Part shown: one piece after another, positions 1 through 6,444 of the stretch
How the letters are laid out: the number at the start of each line of letters is the position of its first letter
Position numbering within the stretch: the stretch's first letter is position 1
Source of the DNA: CAXBNV01 sp963977185
GTDB taxonomy: Bacteria; Pseudomonadota; Gammaproteobacteria; JAGOUU01
NCBI GenBank assembly: GCA_963977185.1
Contig: CAXBNV010000038.1
Span: 1-13,735, forward strand
DNA: 13,735 bases
Direction of reading: 5' to 3'
Made by a program: the position numbers and the translations under genes
Notes under the pieces: generated by a model
Told to the model about the DNA's origin: nothing
What the model saw: only the letters and a program-made list of their open reading frames with translations
The model's database searches: none

Positions 1-1441
1 TGTCTGATCTATCAGATCTTGCAGGTCTGTCTGATCTATCAGATCTTGCAGGTCTGTCTGATCTATCAGATCTTGCAGGTCTATCTGATTTTTCAAATCT
101 ATCAGATCTTCCAGGTCTATCTGATCTTTCAGAGCGTTCTGATCTATTTGAACTACTTGAACTACTTGATCTATTGTTTGGTTTTTTACTTCCAAAGATA
201 TCTTCTTTTGAGCTACCGCCTCTTTTAAATCTTCCAGATCTGCCGCTAGGTTTTTTATTAGCAAATTTATTATGAGATGCAGATTTTTTCTTCTCTGGAT
301 CTAAGAAACATTCAACGTCAAACCATCTTCTTTCATCTTGCTTAGAAATAAAAGATAATGCTTCACCTGATTCACCAGCTCTACCTGTTCTACCAATACG
401 ATGAACATAGTCTTCAGGGCTTGTTGGTATATCATAGTTTATAACGTGTTCAATATGAGGAATATCTAATCCTCGGGCAGCAACATCAGTAGCAACAATA
501 ATTTGGAATTTATAATTTCTAAAATTTCTAATAATAGAATCTCTTTGTCTTTGTCTTAAATCACCATGGATATAGTCTGCACTAAAATCATCTGATCTTA
601 ATTGCTTGCATAGTTTTTCAGTATTGGCTTTTGTATTAGAAAATATAATGATAGAGCCTTCTCTTGTTTCTAGCTCTTCCATTAATTTTTCGTATTTATT
701 TTTTTCAGATACTTTAATGTGAGATTCTTTAATTTTAATTCGAGTTTTATTTGTTGCTTTTATTTCTACATGCTTGGGATTATTCATGTAGTTTTTAGTT
801 AAATTATTTAATTTCGGTGGCATAGTTGCTGAGAACATCAGCATTTGTTTGTTTTTTGGTAAAAACTCTGAAATAGCATCTATTTGTACACTAAAGCCCA
901 TATCAAGCATTCTATCTGCTTCATCAAGTACAAAAGAAGTAACTCTATCTAATTTTAATGGAGAATGCTTTTGAGTCAAGTGATCATATACACGTCCAGG
1001 TGTTCCTACAATAAGTCTTGCATTTGCTTTGATTTGTCTTAGCTGAAGATGCATAGACATACCACCTATTAAAAGGGCAGTTTTAAGATTATCAGTTTTT
1101 TTATTTATTAATTTGTAAACAAAATCCATTATTTGAGTTGCAAGCTCTCTTGTTGGAGCTAAAACTAAAGCTTTATCTTGTGGATTATTAAGTAACTTAT
1201 TGATAACAGGTAAAATAAAAGCAGCTGTTTTCCCAGTTCCTGTTTGAGCAGCACCAATGATATCATGATTCTCTAAAGCTAAATGAATAGTTTGTTCTTG
1301 TATTGGAGTAGGGGTTGTGTAATCAATTTTTTTTAATGCTTTTTGAATATTTTCGTGTAAGTTAAAATCACTAAAGCTCTTAGTGTTTTTTATTGGTTTA
1401 GAGTCTATTTCTTTAAGGGAGGTATCTGGAGTATTATTCAT
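1..1441 (-). CDS. DEAD-box ATP-dependent RNA helicase, RhlE-like (3' end beyond window)
   Basis: ATP-dependent RNA unwinding enzyme of the cytoplasm, probably acting in RNA turnover, ribosome assembly or cold adaptation. The frame is open from an ATG at 1441-1439 to the left edge, giving 480 visible codons with no stop, so the C-terminus is missing. In order it shows a Q-motif region (residues about 23-50, PTPIQ), Walker A AAQTGTGKT (about 64-72), GG and TPGR motifs, DEAD at 173-176, SAT at 204-206, the helicase C domain, and motif VI HRIGRTGR at 347-354. After about residue 385 the protein becomes a disordered basic tail, with a run of seven Ser and then Arg/Ser/Asp/Glu repeats. The core resembles RhlE-type enzymes, but the exact subfamily is uncertain. 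A consensus promoter lies upstream; the Shine-Dalgarno sequence is weak (GAAAGA). Confidence 0.93.
   Translation of the reverse strand, partial: MNNTPDTSLKEIDSKPIKNTKSFSDFNLHENIQKALKKIDYTTPTPIQEQTIHLALENHDIIGAAQTGTGKTAAFILPVINKLLNNPQDKALVLAPTRELATQIMDFVYKLINKKTDNLKTALLIGGMSMHLQLRQIKANARLIVGTPGRVYDHLTQKHSPLKLDRVTSFVLDEADRMLDMGFSVQIDAISEFLPKNKQMLMFSATMPPKLNNLTKNYMNNPKHVEIKATNKTRIKIKESHIKVSEKNKYEKLMEELETREGSIIIFSNTKANTEKLCKQLRSDDFSADYIHGDLRQRQRDSIIRNFRNYKFQIIVATDVAARGLDIPHIEHVINYDIPTSPEDYVHRIGRTGRAGESGEALSFISKQDERRWFDVECFLDPEKKKSASHNKFANKKPSGRSGRFKRGGSSKEDIFGSKKPNNRSSSSSSSNRSERSERSDRPGRSDRFEKSDRPARSDRSDRPARSDRSDRPARSDRSD
2..82. repeat. Three perfect 27-bp tandem repeats in the helicase tail
   Basis: Three identical 27-bp units lie head to tail at 2-28, 29-55 and 56-82. 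The base before them matches the end of a further copy, so the array probably continues past the left edge. Each unit encodes nine residues on the minus strand, RPARSDRSD. Diverged versions of the same theme (RSD, RSE, RFEKSD, RPGRSD) extend to about 145. The unit is an exact multiple of three, so copy-number change keeps the reading frame. Identity at the nucleotide level suggests recent duplication by slippage or recombination. Confidence 0.93.
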
Positions 1442-1476
1442 ATGGTATCTTTCAAAAAAGTTAATAAAATCAAGGG

Positions 1477-1500
1477 CTAGTTAGCTTTAAATCAAACTAG
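1477..1500. repeat. Inverted repeat in the helicase leader
   Basis: CTAGTT at 1477-1482 and AACTAG at 1495-1500 are perfect 6-bp inverted arms around a 12-nt centre. They would fall roughly 10-30 nt into the predicted leader transcript. No T-run follows on the minus strand, so it does not look like a terminator. It could be a small leader hairpin or a protein site, or chance in AT-rich DNA. Confidence 0.3.
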
Positions 1501-1514
1501 GGAGTAAATGATTG

Positions 1515-1542
1515 ATTATACATTAAAACAAAAGGTTGTCAA
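1515..1542 (-). promoter_or_regulatory. Consensus sigma70 promoter of the helicase gene
   Basis: On the minus strand, TTGACA (1542-1537) is followed after 16 bp by TATAAT (1520-1515); both hexamers match the consensus exactly. Transcription would start near 1508, leaving a leader of about 65 nt before the ATG at 1441. The site lies between the end of the second tolC-like gene and the helicase, so the helicase can be transcribed independently of the operon upstream. Confidence 0.8.
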
Positions 1543-1570
1543 TTGAAATTTATTTATTGGTTGTATATCA

Positions 1571-2941
1571 TTAAGTTAGCAGTAAATTATTAATTTTTAC
1601 AATATCAGAAGTTCCTAATTCTCCAGATACTTGCTTTAATTTTAGTGTATCTAAAAAATAATCATAAAAAGAATTATAGTACTGAGTTTGAGCGTTATAA
1701 TATGAGCTTAACTGATCTAATACTTCAGTCATAGTTCTAGTGCCTGCTTGGTATCCTGCTTTAGCTGCATCAACAGCAGCTTTTTCAGATTTTAATTCTT
1801 GCTTTAATGAACTTATTTTACTTAGATCTGTTTTTATATTTCTAATATATATATCGACATTAGTAGTTTGTTCACGATAAGTCTGATTATAATTATTCTT
1901 TGATTTATTATAGTTATATATGGCTTGTTTTCTTGAAAAATAAGTATTACCACTTGAGAAAATAGGGTAACTTAAAGATATCATATAAATTTTATTATGG
2001 TTATACCCTGGGGTAATTTGGTATTTAGTATTCGTTTTTGAGCCGCCATAACTTCCATTGAAACTAACAGTTGGAAAAAAATCTCCTGATACAATTTTAA
2101 TATCAGTGTTTGTTGAAAGTTTAGTATAAAAGCTTTTTTTAATATTGTAGTTAGATAGTTTAGCTTTTTCTAGCCATAAATTATAATCTAAATTATATTT
2201 ATAAAGCTTGTTGTTATGATTATATTTATTTATCAGTTTAATTTGTTTATTAGTTAATATTTCTAATTCATCTATTGCATTTTTTACGAATGTTTTGCTT
2301 CTAATTACTCGTGTTTTGCTTGTTGCTAATTTTGCTTTTACATTATCTAGATCAACTTTTGCAACTATGCCAACTTTATATTGAGCAGATGTTTGTTTGT
2401 ATTGACTTAGGATGCCTTTGTATTCTTCTTCTTGAGATATTAAGTTATTTTGGGCTTTTATTATATTAAAATATCTGTTAGCGGTGTTAATAATTAATTC
2501 TTGAGTGCTAATATAGAAACTCATTTTTTGACTGTCAAAATCATAAGATGATTTTTTATGTGCTTGCCATAATGTGTAATTAAAAAGAATTTGATTTAAT
2601 GAAAAAATAAAACTTCTGCTATTTGAGCTAGTATCTAATGAATTATCATTAATTTTAGTTTTTCCATTTTCAGTTTGATAATTTGAAGTAAAATTTAATT
2701 GGGGTAAAAGAGGAGATAGATTTACATATTTATTAAATTCAGAGCTTCTTAATTGATTATAAGCTGCTTTGATAGACTGATCATTTATTACAGCTAAATT
2801 ATATACTTCTATAAGATTATATTTTTTTGATTTTGTTGAAGTTGGTTCTGAATAAGTTATATTTAAGTTATTTATAAATATGCATATAAAGAAAATAATA
2901 AAATATCTAATCTTAAATTTTAAATTATAAGATTTTTTCAT
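1571..2941 (-). CDS. TolC-family outer-membrane efflux protein (second of a tandem pair)
   Basis: Predicted outer-membrane channel-tunnel protein of the outer membrane efflux protein (OEP) family, 456 aa, close to the length of E. coli TolC. It would form trimers and serve as exit duct for RND, ABC or MFS pumps or type I secretion. The N-terminus is basic then hydrophobic (about residues 10-28), with likely signal cleavage near residue 31 (TYS/EP). Two OEP repeats are visible, with typical landmarks: LLPQLNF near residue 78, YKVGIVAKVDLDNVKAKL near 190, and GYQAGTRTMTEVLDQLSSYY in the C-terminal half. It begins one base after the stop of the upstream paralogue and is therefore almost certainly co-transcribed and translationally coupled. 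It shares most landmarks with that paralogue but is clearly diverged. Which pump it serves cannot be told. Confidence 0.9.
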   Translation of the reverse strand: MKKSYNLKFKIRYFIIFFICIFINNLNITYSEPTSTKSKKYNLIEVYNLAVINDQSIKAAYNQLRSSEFNKYVNLSPLLPQLNFTSNYQTENGKTKINDNSLDTSSNSRSFIFSLNQILFNYTLWQAHKKSSYDFDSQKMSFYISTQELIINTANRYFNIIKAQNNLISQEEEYKGILSQYKQTSAQYKVGIVAKVDLDNVKAKLATSKTRVIRSKTFVKNAIDELEILTNKQIKLINKYNHNNKLYKYNLDYNLWLEKAKLSNYNIKKSFYTKLSTNTDIKIVSGDFFPTVSFNGSYGGSKTNTKYQITPGYNHNKIYMISLSYPIFSSGNTYFSRKQAIYNYNKSKNNYNQTYREQTTNVDIYIRNIKTDLSKISSLKQELKSEKAAVDAAKAGYQAGTRTMTEVLDQLSSYYNAQTQYYNSFYDYFLDTLKLKQVSGELGTSDIVKINNLLLT

Positions 2942-2942
2942 T

Positions 2943-4400
2943 TTAATACTCTAGTAATTTATTTATTTCTAATATATCTTTATCTTCTAATGATCCGGAA
3001 TTTTGTTTTAATATAGTAATATTGACTAAATATTCATATCTATTAGTTGCTAGAATTCTTTTTTGTCTATATAACTCTGATATGCTATCTAAAACATTTA
3101 CAATATTTCTTGTGCCAACTTCAAATCCCGCTAAAGTTGATTGATATGAGCTTTCAGCTGAAGTTACAGCTACTTTTTGAGATTGAATTTCTTTATATTT
3201 TGTAATACAGGCGCGATAACTTATTTTAGTGTTTGTAATTATTGTTCTTAAAGCTAATTCAAAGTTATTATTACTTGCGTCATAATTATACTTAGCTTGT
3301 TTGGTGCTAAAAACAGTATTACCACCAGCTAAAATAGGTAAATCTAAAGTTATAGTATGTGATAATGTTTTAGTTATAATATCTGGATCAGGTCTATTTT
3401 TAATAATAGTTAGAGTATTGTTTCGAGATTTTTCAGCACTATAATCTAAAGTAGGAAAGTGTCCGCTAAATTTTTTTGTGACATTTTGAGATTGAATGTT
3501 AGTTTCAATTTTCTGAGAATGTAAGTTAGGATTTTTTTCAATAGCTTTTTTTACCCAAACTTTATAATCCAATGGGTTAAAAAGTTTTAAATTAGATTTT
3601 GTTAAGTCAGCAAGATTTTCTGTTTTCTTATTAGTAATAATACTTAATTCATCTTTACTATTTTCTAAAGAATTTTCAGCTGATATTTTTTCTGTGACTA
3701 TACTATCATATCTAGCTTGTGCTGTATCAACATCTGTTTTGGCGCTAACTCCAACTTTAAATCGTTCTTGAGCTTGCTCTAATTGTTTTGCTACTGCTTT
3801 TTTTTCAGCTACTAATAAGATTAAATTCTGTTCTTCAGATTTTATTTTAAAATAATTTGTTACTACTCTTGTTATTAAATCTTGTCTTGCTGTTTCCAGA
3901 TTAAAAAAAGCTTGCAGCATTTGACTCTTAGCTTGAAAAATATCAACAAAATTTTCTAAATTAAATAAAACTTGATCTAAAGTAAGATCATATTCCTTGA
4001 TTCTTTGTTTATTGGTTCCACCAACAAATAAAGAATTAAAGTTTGGAGTTGAAAGATTATTATTTGCAACATTATTATTAATATTATTACTATTGTTAAT
4101 GTTATCACTAAGAATTGTTGTAGTCTTAGTCCATTGACCATCAAGATTAATTTGGGGTAATATCTCGGATATACTAATTGGTAAATTAAATAAGATAGCA
4201 TGATATGTTGCAATTGCTGCTTGGAGCGTTTGATCATTGTGTTTTGCAAGACTATATATTGCATCTAAATCTTCAATATTGCTTGAATTAGATTTTATTA
4301 TTTCATTTTTGTTATTATTATTTTTAGCTGCATTTAGTTGAAAAGAGCTAATTAATATTAAAATAACTAAATATTTATAGAATAAAATTATCTTTGGCAT
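2943..4400 (-). CDS. tolC: TolC-family outer-membrane efflux protein (first of a tandem pair)
   Basis: Predicted TolC-like outer-membrane channel, 485 aa. The signal peptide is clear: hydrophobic core about residues 9-22, cleavage likely after Ala24 or Ala25. Two OEP domains follow. Landmarks are ILPQINLDG near residue 80, FKVGVSAKTDVDTAQARYD around 214, and GFEVGTRNIVNVLDSISELY in the C-terminal half. Residues 99-115 are an Asn-rich low-complexity stretch where the first surface-exposed beta hairpin of TolC is expected. The start lies inside the upstream methyltransferase gene (26-bp overlap, different frame) and no good Shine-Dalgarno sequence precedes it, which suggests translational coupling. 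Linkage of a Pcm-like gene to tolC is known in several gammaproteobacteria. Of the two paralogues this one holds the usual tolC position next to the methyltransferase, hence the symbol; assignment as the housekeeping TolC is inference. Confidence 0.87.
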   Translation of the reverse strand: MPKIILFYKYLVILILISSFQLNAAKNNNNKNEIIKSNSSNIEDLDAIYSLAKHNDQTLQAAIATYHAILFNLPISISEILPQINLDGQWTKTTTILSDNINNSNNINNNVANNNLSTPNFNSLFVGGTNKQRIKEYDLTLDQVLFNLENFVDIFQAKSQMLQAFFNLETARQDLITRVVTNYFKIKSEEQNLILLVAEKKAVAKQLEQAQERFKVGVSAKTDVDTAQARYDSIVTEKISAENSLENSKDELSIITNKKTENLADLTKSNLKLFNPLDYKVWVKKAIEKNPNLHSQKIETNIQSQNVTKKFSGHFPTLDYSAEKSRNNTLTIIKNRPDPDIITKTLSHTITLDLPILAGGNTVFSTKQAKYNYDASNNNFELALRTIITNTKISYRACITKYKEIQSQKVAVTSAESSYQSTLAGFEVGTRNIVNVLDSISELYRQKRILATNRYEYLVNITILKQNSGSLEDKDILEINKLLEY

Positions 4401-5028
4401 TTTTATTGATTAAATATTGAATATCCGTTTCATAAACAGTCCTAGTTTTCCATGTATTATATGTAATTCTTTCAATTACAATACCTTTTATAGCTGGACT
4501 TTCTCCTATATATGCAAATAGCCTACCACCAATATTTAAGTTCTCTTTATAAAACTCTGGAAGTTCATGCATTGCTCCAGTAATAATTATGACATCAAAA
4601 GGGCCTTCATCTAAAAGTTCACAAAAAGCATTATGTTCTTCTATTGTAACATTATTAGTTCTTGCCTCTCTTATATTTCTGCTAGCAATTTTTATTAATT
4701 TAGGAAAAATATCTATTGATAATACAGATTTAGCTAATTCTGCTAATAGAATAGTAACAAAACCTGAACCAGTACCAACTTCTAGAACTTCATCAGTTGG
4801 CTTTATTTTTAGTTCTTGTAATATTCTAGCTTCTTCTTTGGGAGATAACATCGTTTGATTCTCATCAAGAGGTATTCTCATGTCATTGTAAGCCAGAGAT
4901 TTAAATTCTTCTGGAACAAAATAGCTTCTATTATGCTTTAAGTATAAGTCTAAAATTCTGACATCAGATACATCCCAAGTTCTTATCTGATGTTGAATCA
5001 TGTTTGTGTTAGATAGATGTAAGTCCAT
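4375..5028 (-). CDS. Protein-L-isoaspartate O-methyltransferase-like SAM enzyme
   Basis: A 217-aa cytoplasmic class I methyltransferase of the isoaspartyl methyltransferase (PCMT) family. S-adenosylmethionine-binding motif I is EVGTGSG (residues 83-89), followed by the acidic loop SIDIF and motif DVIIITGA. The N-terminal segment NMIQHQIRTWDV (about 9-20) and FVPEEFKSLAYNDMRIPL are typical of the Pcm-like proteins encoded next to tolC. Canonical enzymes have QTISQP at the isoaspartyl-binding, catalytic Ser loop; here residues 58-63 read QTMLSP, so the Ser is displaced or absent. Activity on isoaspartate is therefore uncertain. The 3' end overlaps the tolC start by 26 bp. A 46-nt gap separates it from infA, and no Shine-Dalgarno sequence is obvious before its ATG. 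Confidence 0.85.
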   Translation of the reverse strand: MDLHLSNTNMIQHQIRTWDVSDVRILDLYLKHNRSYFVPEEFKSLAYNDMRIPLDENQTMLSPKEEARILQELKIKPTDEVLEVGTGSGFVTILLAELAKSVLSIDIFPKLIKIASRNIREARTNNVTIEEHNAFCELLDEGPFDVIIITGAMHELPEFYKENLNIGGRLFAYIGESPAIKGIVIERITYNTWKTRTVYETDIQYLINKNAKDNFIL

Positions 5029-5066
5029 ATGTAAACTAAAACTTAAATTGAATTTATTTAATCTTT

Positions 5067-5094
5067 ATTATAAATTAATTATCTCTAAATACAA
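5067..5094 (-). promoter_or_regulatory. Possible promoter for the methyltransferase-tolC operon
   Basis: On the minus strand an exact TATAAT (5072-5067) lies just after the infA stop. A weak -35, TTGTAT (5094-5089), sits 16 bp upstream inside infA. The -35 matches only three consensus positions, so the site is tentative; read-through from infA is the alternative. Confidence 0.35.
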
Positions 5095-5293
5095 TTCTTC
5101 CTTTGGTTAAATCATAAGGAGACATTTCAACTGTGACCTTATCTCCATTTATAAGTTTTATATAGTTCTTGCGCATTTTTCCGGAAATATGAGCAATTAT
5201 AAGGTGTCCATTTTCTAATTTTACTTTGAACATTGCATTTGGAAGTGCGTCCGTTATAAGTCCAGACATTAATAATCTATCTTCTTTTGCCAT
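5075..5293 (-). CDS. infA: Translation initiation factor IF-1
   Basis: A 72-aa protein, the standard length for bacterial IF-1. It is an OB-fold (S1-like) factor that binds the ribosomal A site of the 30S subunit during initiation. Nearly the whole family signature is present: MAKED at the start, LPNAMFKVKLENGH, AHISGKMRKNYI, GDKVTVE and PYDLTKGRIVFR at the end. A good Shine-Dalgarno sequence, AAGAGG (5305-5300), lies 6 nt before the ATG. It is on the same strand as trxB, 92 nt downstream of it, and has a good promoter candidate at the trxB 3' end. In many gammaproteobacteria aat and bpt lie between trxB and infA; neither is here. Confidence 0.98.
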   Translation of the reverse strand: MAKEDRLLMSGLITDALPNAMFKVKLENGHLIIAHISGKMRKNYIKLINGDKVTVEMSPYDLTKGRIVFRDN

Positions 5294-5307
5294 TATATAC
5301 CTCTTTA

Positions 5308-5328
5308 ATATTGCAATTTATATTGCAA
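5308..5328. repeat. 9-bp direct repeats upstream of infA
   Basis: ATATTGCAA occurs at 5308-5316 and again at 5320-5328, a 12-bp period, directly before the infA Shine-Dalgarno sequence and within its predicted leader. The half-sites are partly palindromic (TTGCAA). Their position could suit a regulator or leader structure, but short repeats are expected by chance in DNA this AT-rich. Confidence 0.4.
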
Positions 5329-5370
5329 ATTTATATTTTAAATCTTTTTATTGTAAGCCTTGGAATGCAC

Positions 5371-5399
5371 ATTATATTTTGTATATTAAGTATTGTCTA
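5371..5399 (-). promoter_or_regulatory. Predicted sigma70 promoter of infA
   Basis: On the minus strand TAGACA (5399-5394, five of six consensus positions) is followed after 17 bp by an exact TATAAT (5376-5371). It straddles the trxB stop codon. Transcription from near 5364 would give a leader of about 70 nt before infA. This gives infA its own expression while trxB read-through remains possible. Confidence 0.6.
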
Positions 5400-6348
5400 G
5401 TTCATCTAGATATTTTTCTGCATCTAAAGCCGCCATACATCCTGCGCCAGCTGACGTTATTGCTTGTCTATACACTGAATCAGCAACATCACCTGCAGCA
5501 AATACTCCAGGAATGTTGCTTGCTGTAGCATTACCATTACTTCCAGACTTTATTACAATATACCCATTGTTCATCTCTAATTGATTTTTAAAAATATCAG
5601 TATTTGGCTTATGACCAATAGCGATAAAGACACCATCTAAGTCTAGTTTTTTAATAGTGTTATCAATTGTAGATTTAATATTGATGCCTGTAACTCCCAT
5701 TTTGTCACCAAGCACTTCATCTAAATTGTTATTCCAGTGTATTTCTATTTTTCCAGACTCTGCTTTTTTAAATAATTTGTCTTGTAAAATTTTTTCTGAT
5801 CTAAGTTTATCTCTTCTATGTATTAAATGTACTTTACTACAGATATTTGATAAATATAAAGCTTCTTCAACAGCAGTATTACCGCCACCAATCACAGCAG
5901 CTACTTTGTTTTTATAGAAAAAACCATCACATGTCGCACATGCTGAGACTCCACGACCTTTGAATGACTCTTCGGAATCTAAACCTAAATACATTGCAGA
6001 TGCTCCTGTTGCAATAATTAAAGCATCACAAGTGTAGGTAGCATTATCGCCTATTAAACTAAAAGGTTTTTGTTTCAAATTTGTAGTATGAATATGGTCA
6101 TTAATAATTTTCGTATTAAATTTTGTAGCGTGTTCTAACATTCTTTCCATTAAGACAGGGCCTTGTAAGCCTTCAGGATCTCCTGGCCAATTGTCTACAT
6201 CAGTCGTAGTCGTAAGTTGTCCGCCTTGTTCCATTCCAGCAATTAATACAGGATTTAAATTAGCTCTTGCTGCATATACCGCAGCAGAATATCCAGCAGG
6301 GCCTGATCCTAGAATTAATAGATTACTGTGTATGGTTTTGTCTGTCAT
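5386..6348 (-). CDS. trxB: Thioredoxin-disulfide reductase
   Basis: Cytoplasmic FAD enzyme that reduces thioredoxin with NADPH; 320 aa, the usual length for the bacterial low-molecular-weight type. The FAD-binding motif GSGPAG lies at residues 14-19, the redox-active CATC at 137-140, the NADPH-binding GGGNTA at 154-159, and the second FAD motif in GVFAAGDV near the C-terminus. It is strikingly similar to E. coli TrxB throughout (GGQLTTTTDVDNWPGDP, CDALIIATGASA, HLIHRRD). The ATG at 6348 is preferred because AGGA lies 6 nt before it; an in-frame TTG two codons upstream would sit directly against that AGGA. It is divergent from ftsK and upstream of infA. Confidence 0.97.
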   Translation of the reverse strand: MTDKTIHSNLLILGSGPAGYSAAVYAARANLNPVLIAGMEQGGQLTTTTDVDNWPGDPEGLQGPVLMERMLEHATKFNTKIINDHIHTTNLKQKPFSLIGDNATYTCDALIIATGASAMYLGLDSEESFKGRGVSACATCDGFFYKNKVAAVIGGGNTAVEEALYLSNICSKVHLIHRRDKLRSEKILQDKLFKKAESGKIEIHWNNNLDEVLGDKMGVTGINIKSTIDNTIKKLDLDGVFIAIGHKPNTDIFKNQLEMNNGYIVIKSGSNGNATASNIPGVFAAGDVADSVYRQAITSAGAGCMAALDAEKYLDELDNT

Positions 6349-6354
6349 ATTCAA

Positions 6355-6358
6355 TCCT
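6355..6358 (-). promoter_or_regulatory. Shine-Dalgarno site that decides the trxB start
   Basis: AGGA on the minus strand ends 6 nt before the ATG at 6348-6346. The alternative TTG at 6354-6352 touches it directly and could not be used with it. Confidence 0.65.
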
Positions 6359-6388
6359 AATAATTAATTTAATAACTCCTAAAAGCCT

Positions 6389-6415
6389 TTGATGTAGTAT
6401 ATAATAATATATAAA
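6389..6415 (+). promoter_or_regulatory. Possible ftsK promoter in the trxB-ftsK divergent region
   Basis: The 96-nt divergent gap is almost pure A/T. An exact TATAAT lies at 6400-6405 without a good -35. A second candidate is TTGATG (6389-6394), a 15-bp spacer, and TATAAA (6410-6415). The trxB promoter must also lie here or within ftsK; only weak matches such as TATACT on the minus strand (6401-6396) are seen. Confidence 0.35.
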
Positions 6416-6428
6416 TAATTTAATTAAT

Positions 6429-6433
6429 AGGGA
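6429..6433 (+). promoter_or_regulatory. Shine-Dalgarno site supporting the TTG start of ftsK
   Basis: AGGGA lies 11 nt before the TTG at 6445. An in-frame stop at 6421-6423 limits upstream extension, and no ATG occurs in frame until about residue 67, inside the membrane domain. Confidence 0.55.
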
Positions 6434-6444
6434 TTTTTGTTGTT

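Noticed and set aside
2..118. Short regular repeats that could suggest a CRISPR array
   Set aside because: The 27-bp units abut with no spacers, keep an exact codon frame, and lie inside the helicase coding sequence.
19..228. Plus-strand open frame of 69 codons
   Set aside because: It is antisense to the helicase repeat tail; its Ile/Leu/Tyr repeats are just the complement of the Arg/Ser/Asp codons.
2870..2941. Cys20 in the second TolC as a lipoprotein lipobox
   Set aside because: The residues before it (FFI) do not fit the lipobox pattern, and the hydrophobic segment continues past it as in an ordinary signal peptide.
4589..4858. Plus-strand open frame inside the methyltransferase gene
   Set aside because: Antisense to a well-conserved SAM-binding region, with no start context or family resemblance. 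The same holds for the plus-strand frames at 5226-5528, 5393-5584 and 5657-5917 and the minus-strand frames at 3977-4264, 7599-7781 and 7833-8024.
6349..6354. TTG at 6354 as trxB start
   Set aside because: It abuts the AGGA Shine-Dalgarno sequence; the ATG at 6348 has correct 6-nt spacing and matches the usual TrxB N-terminus.
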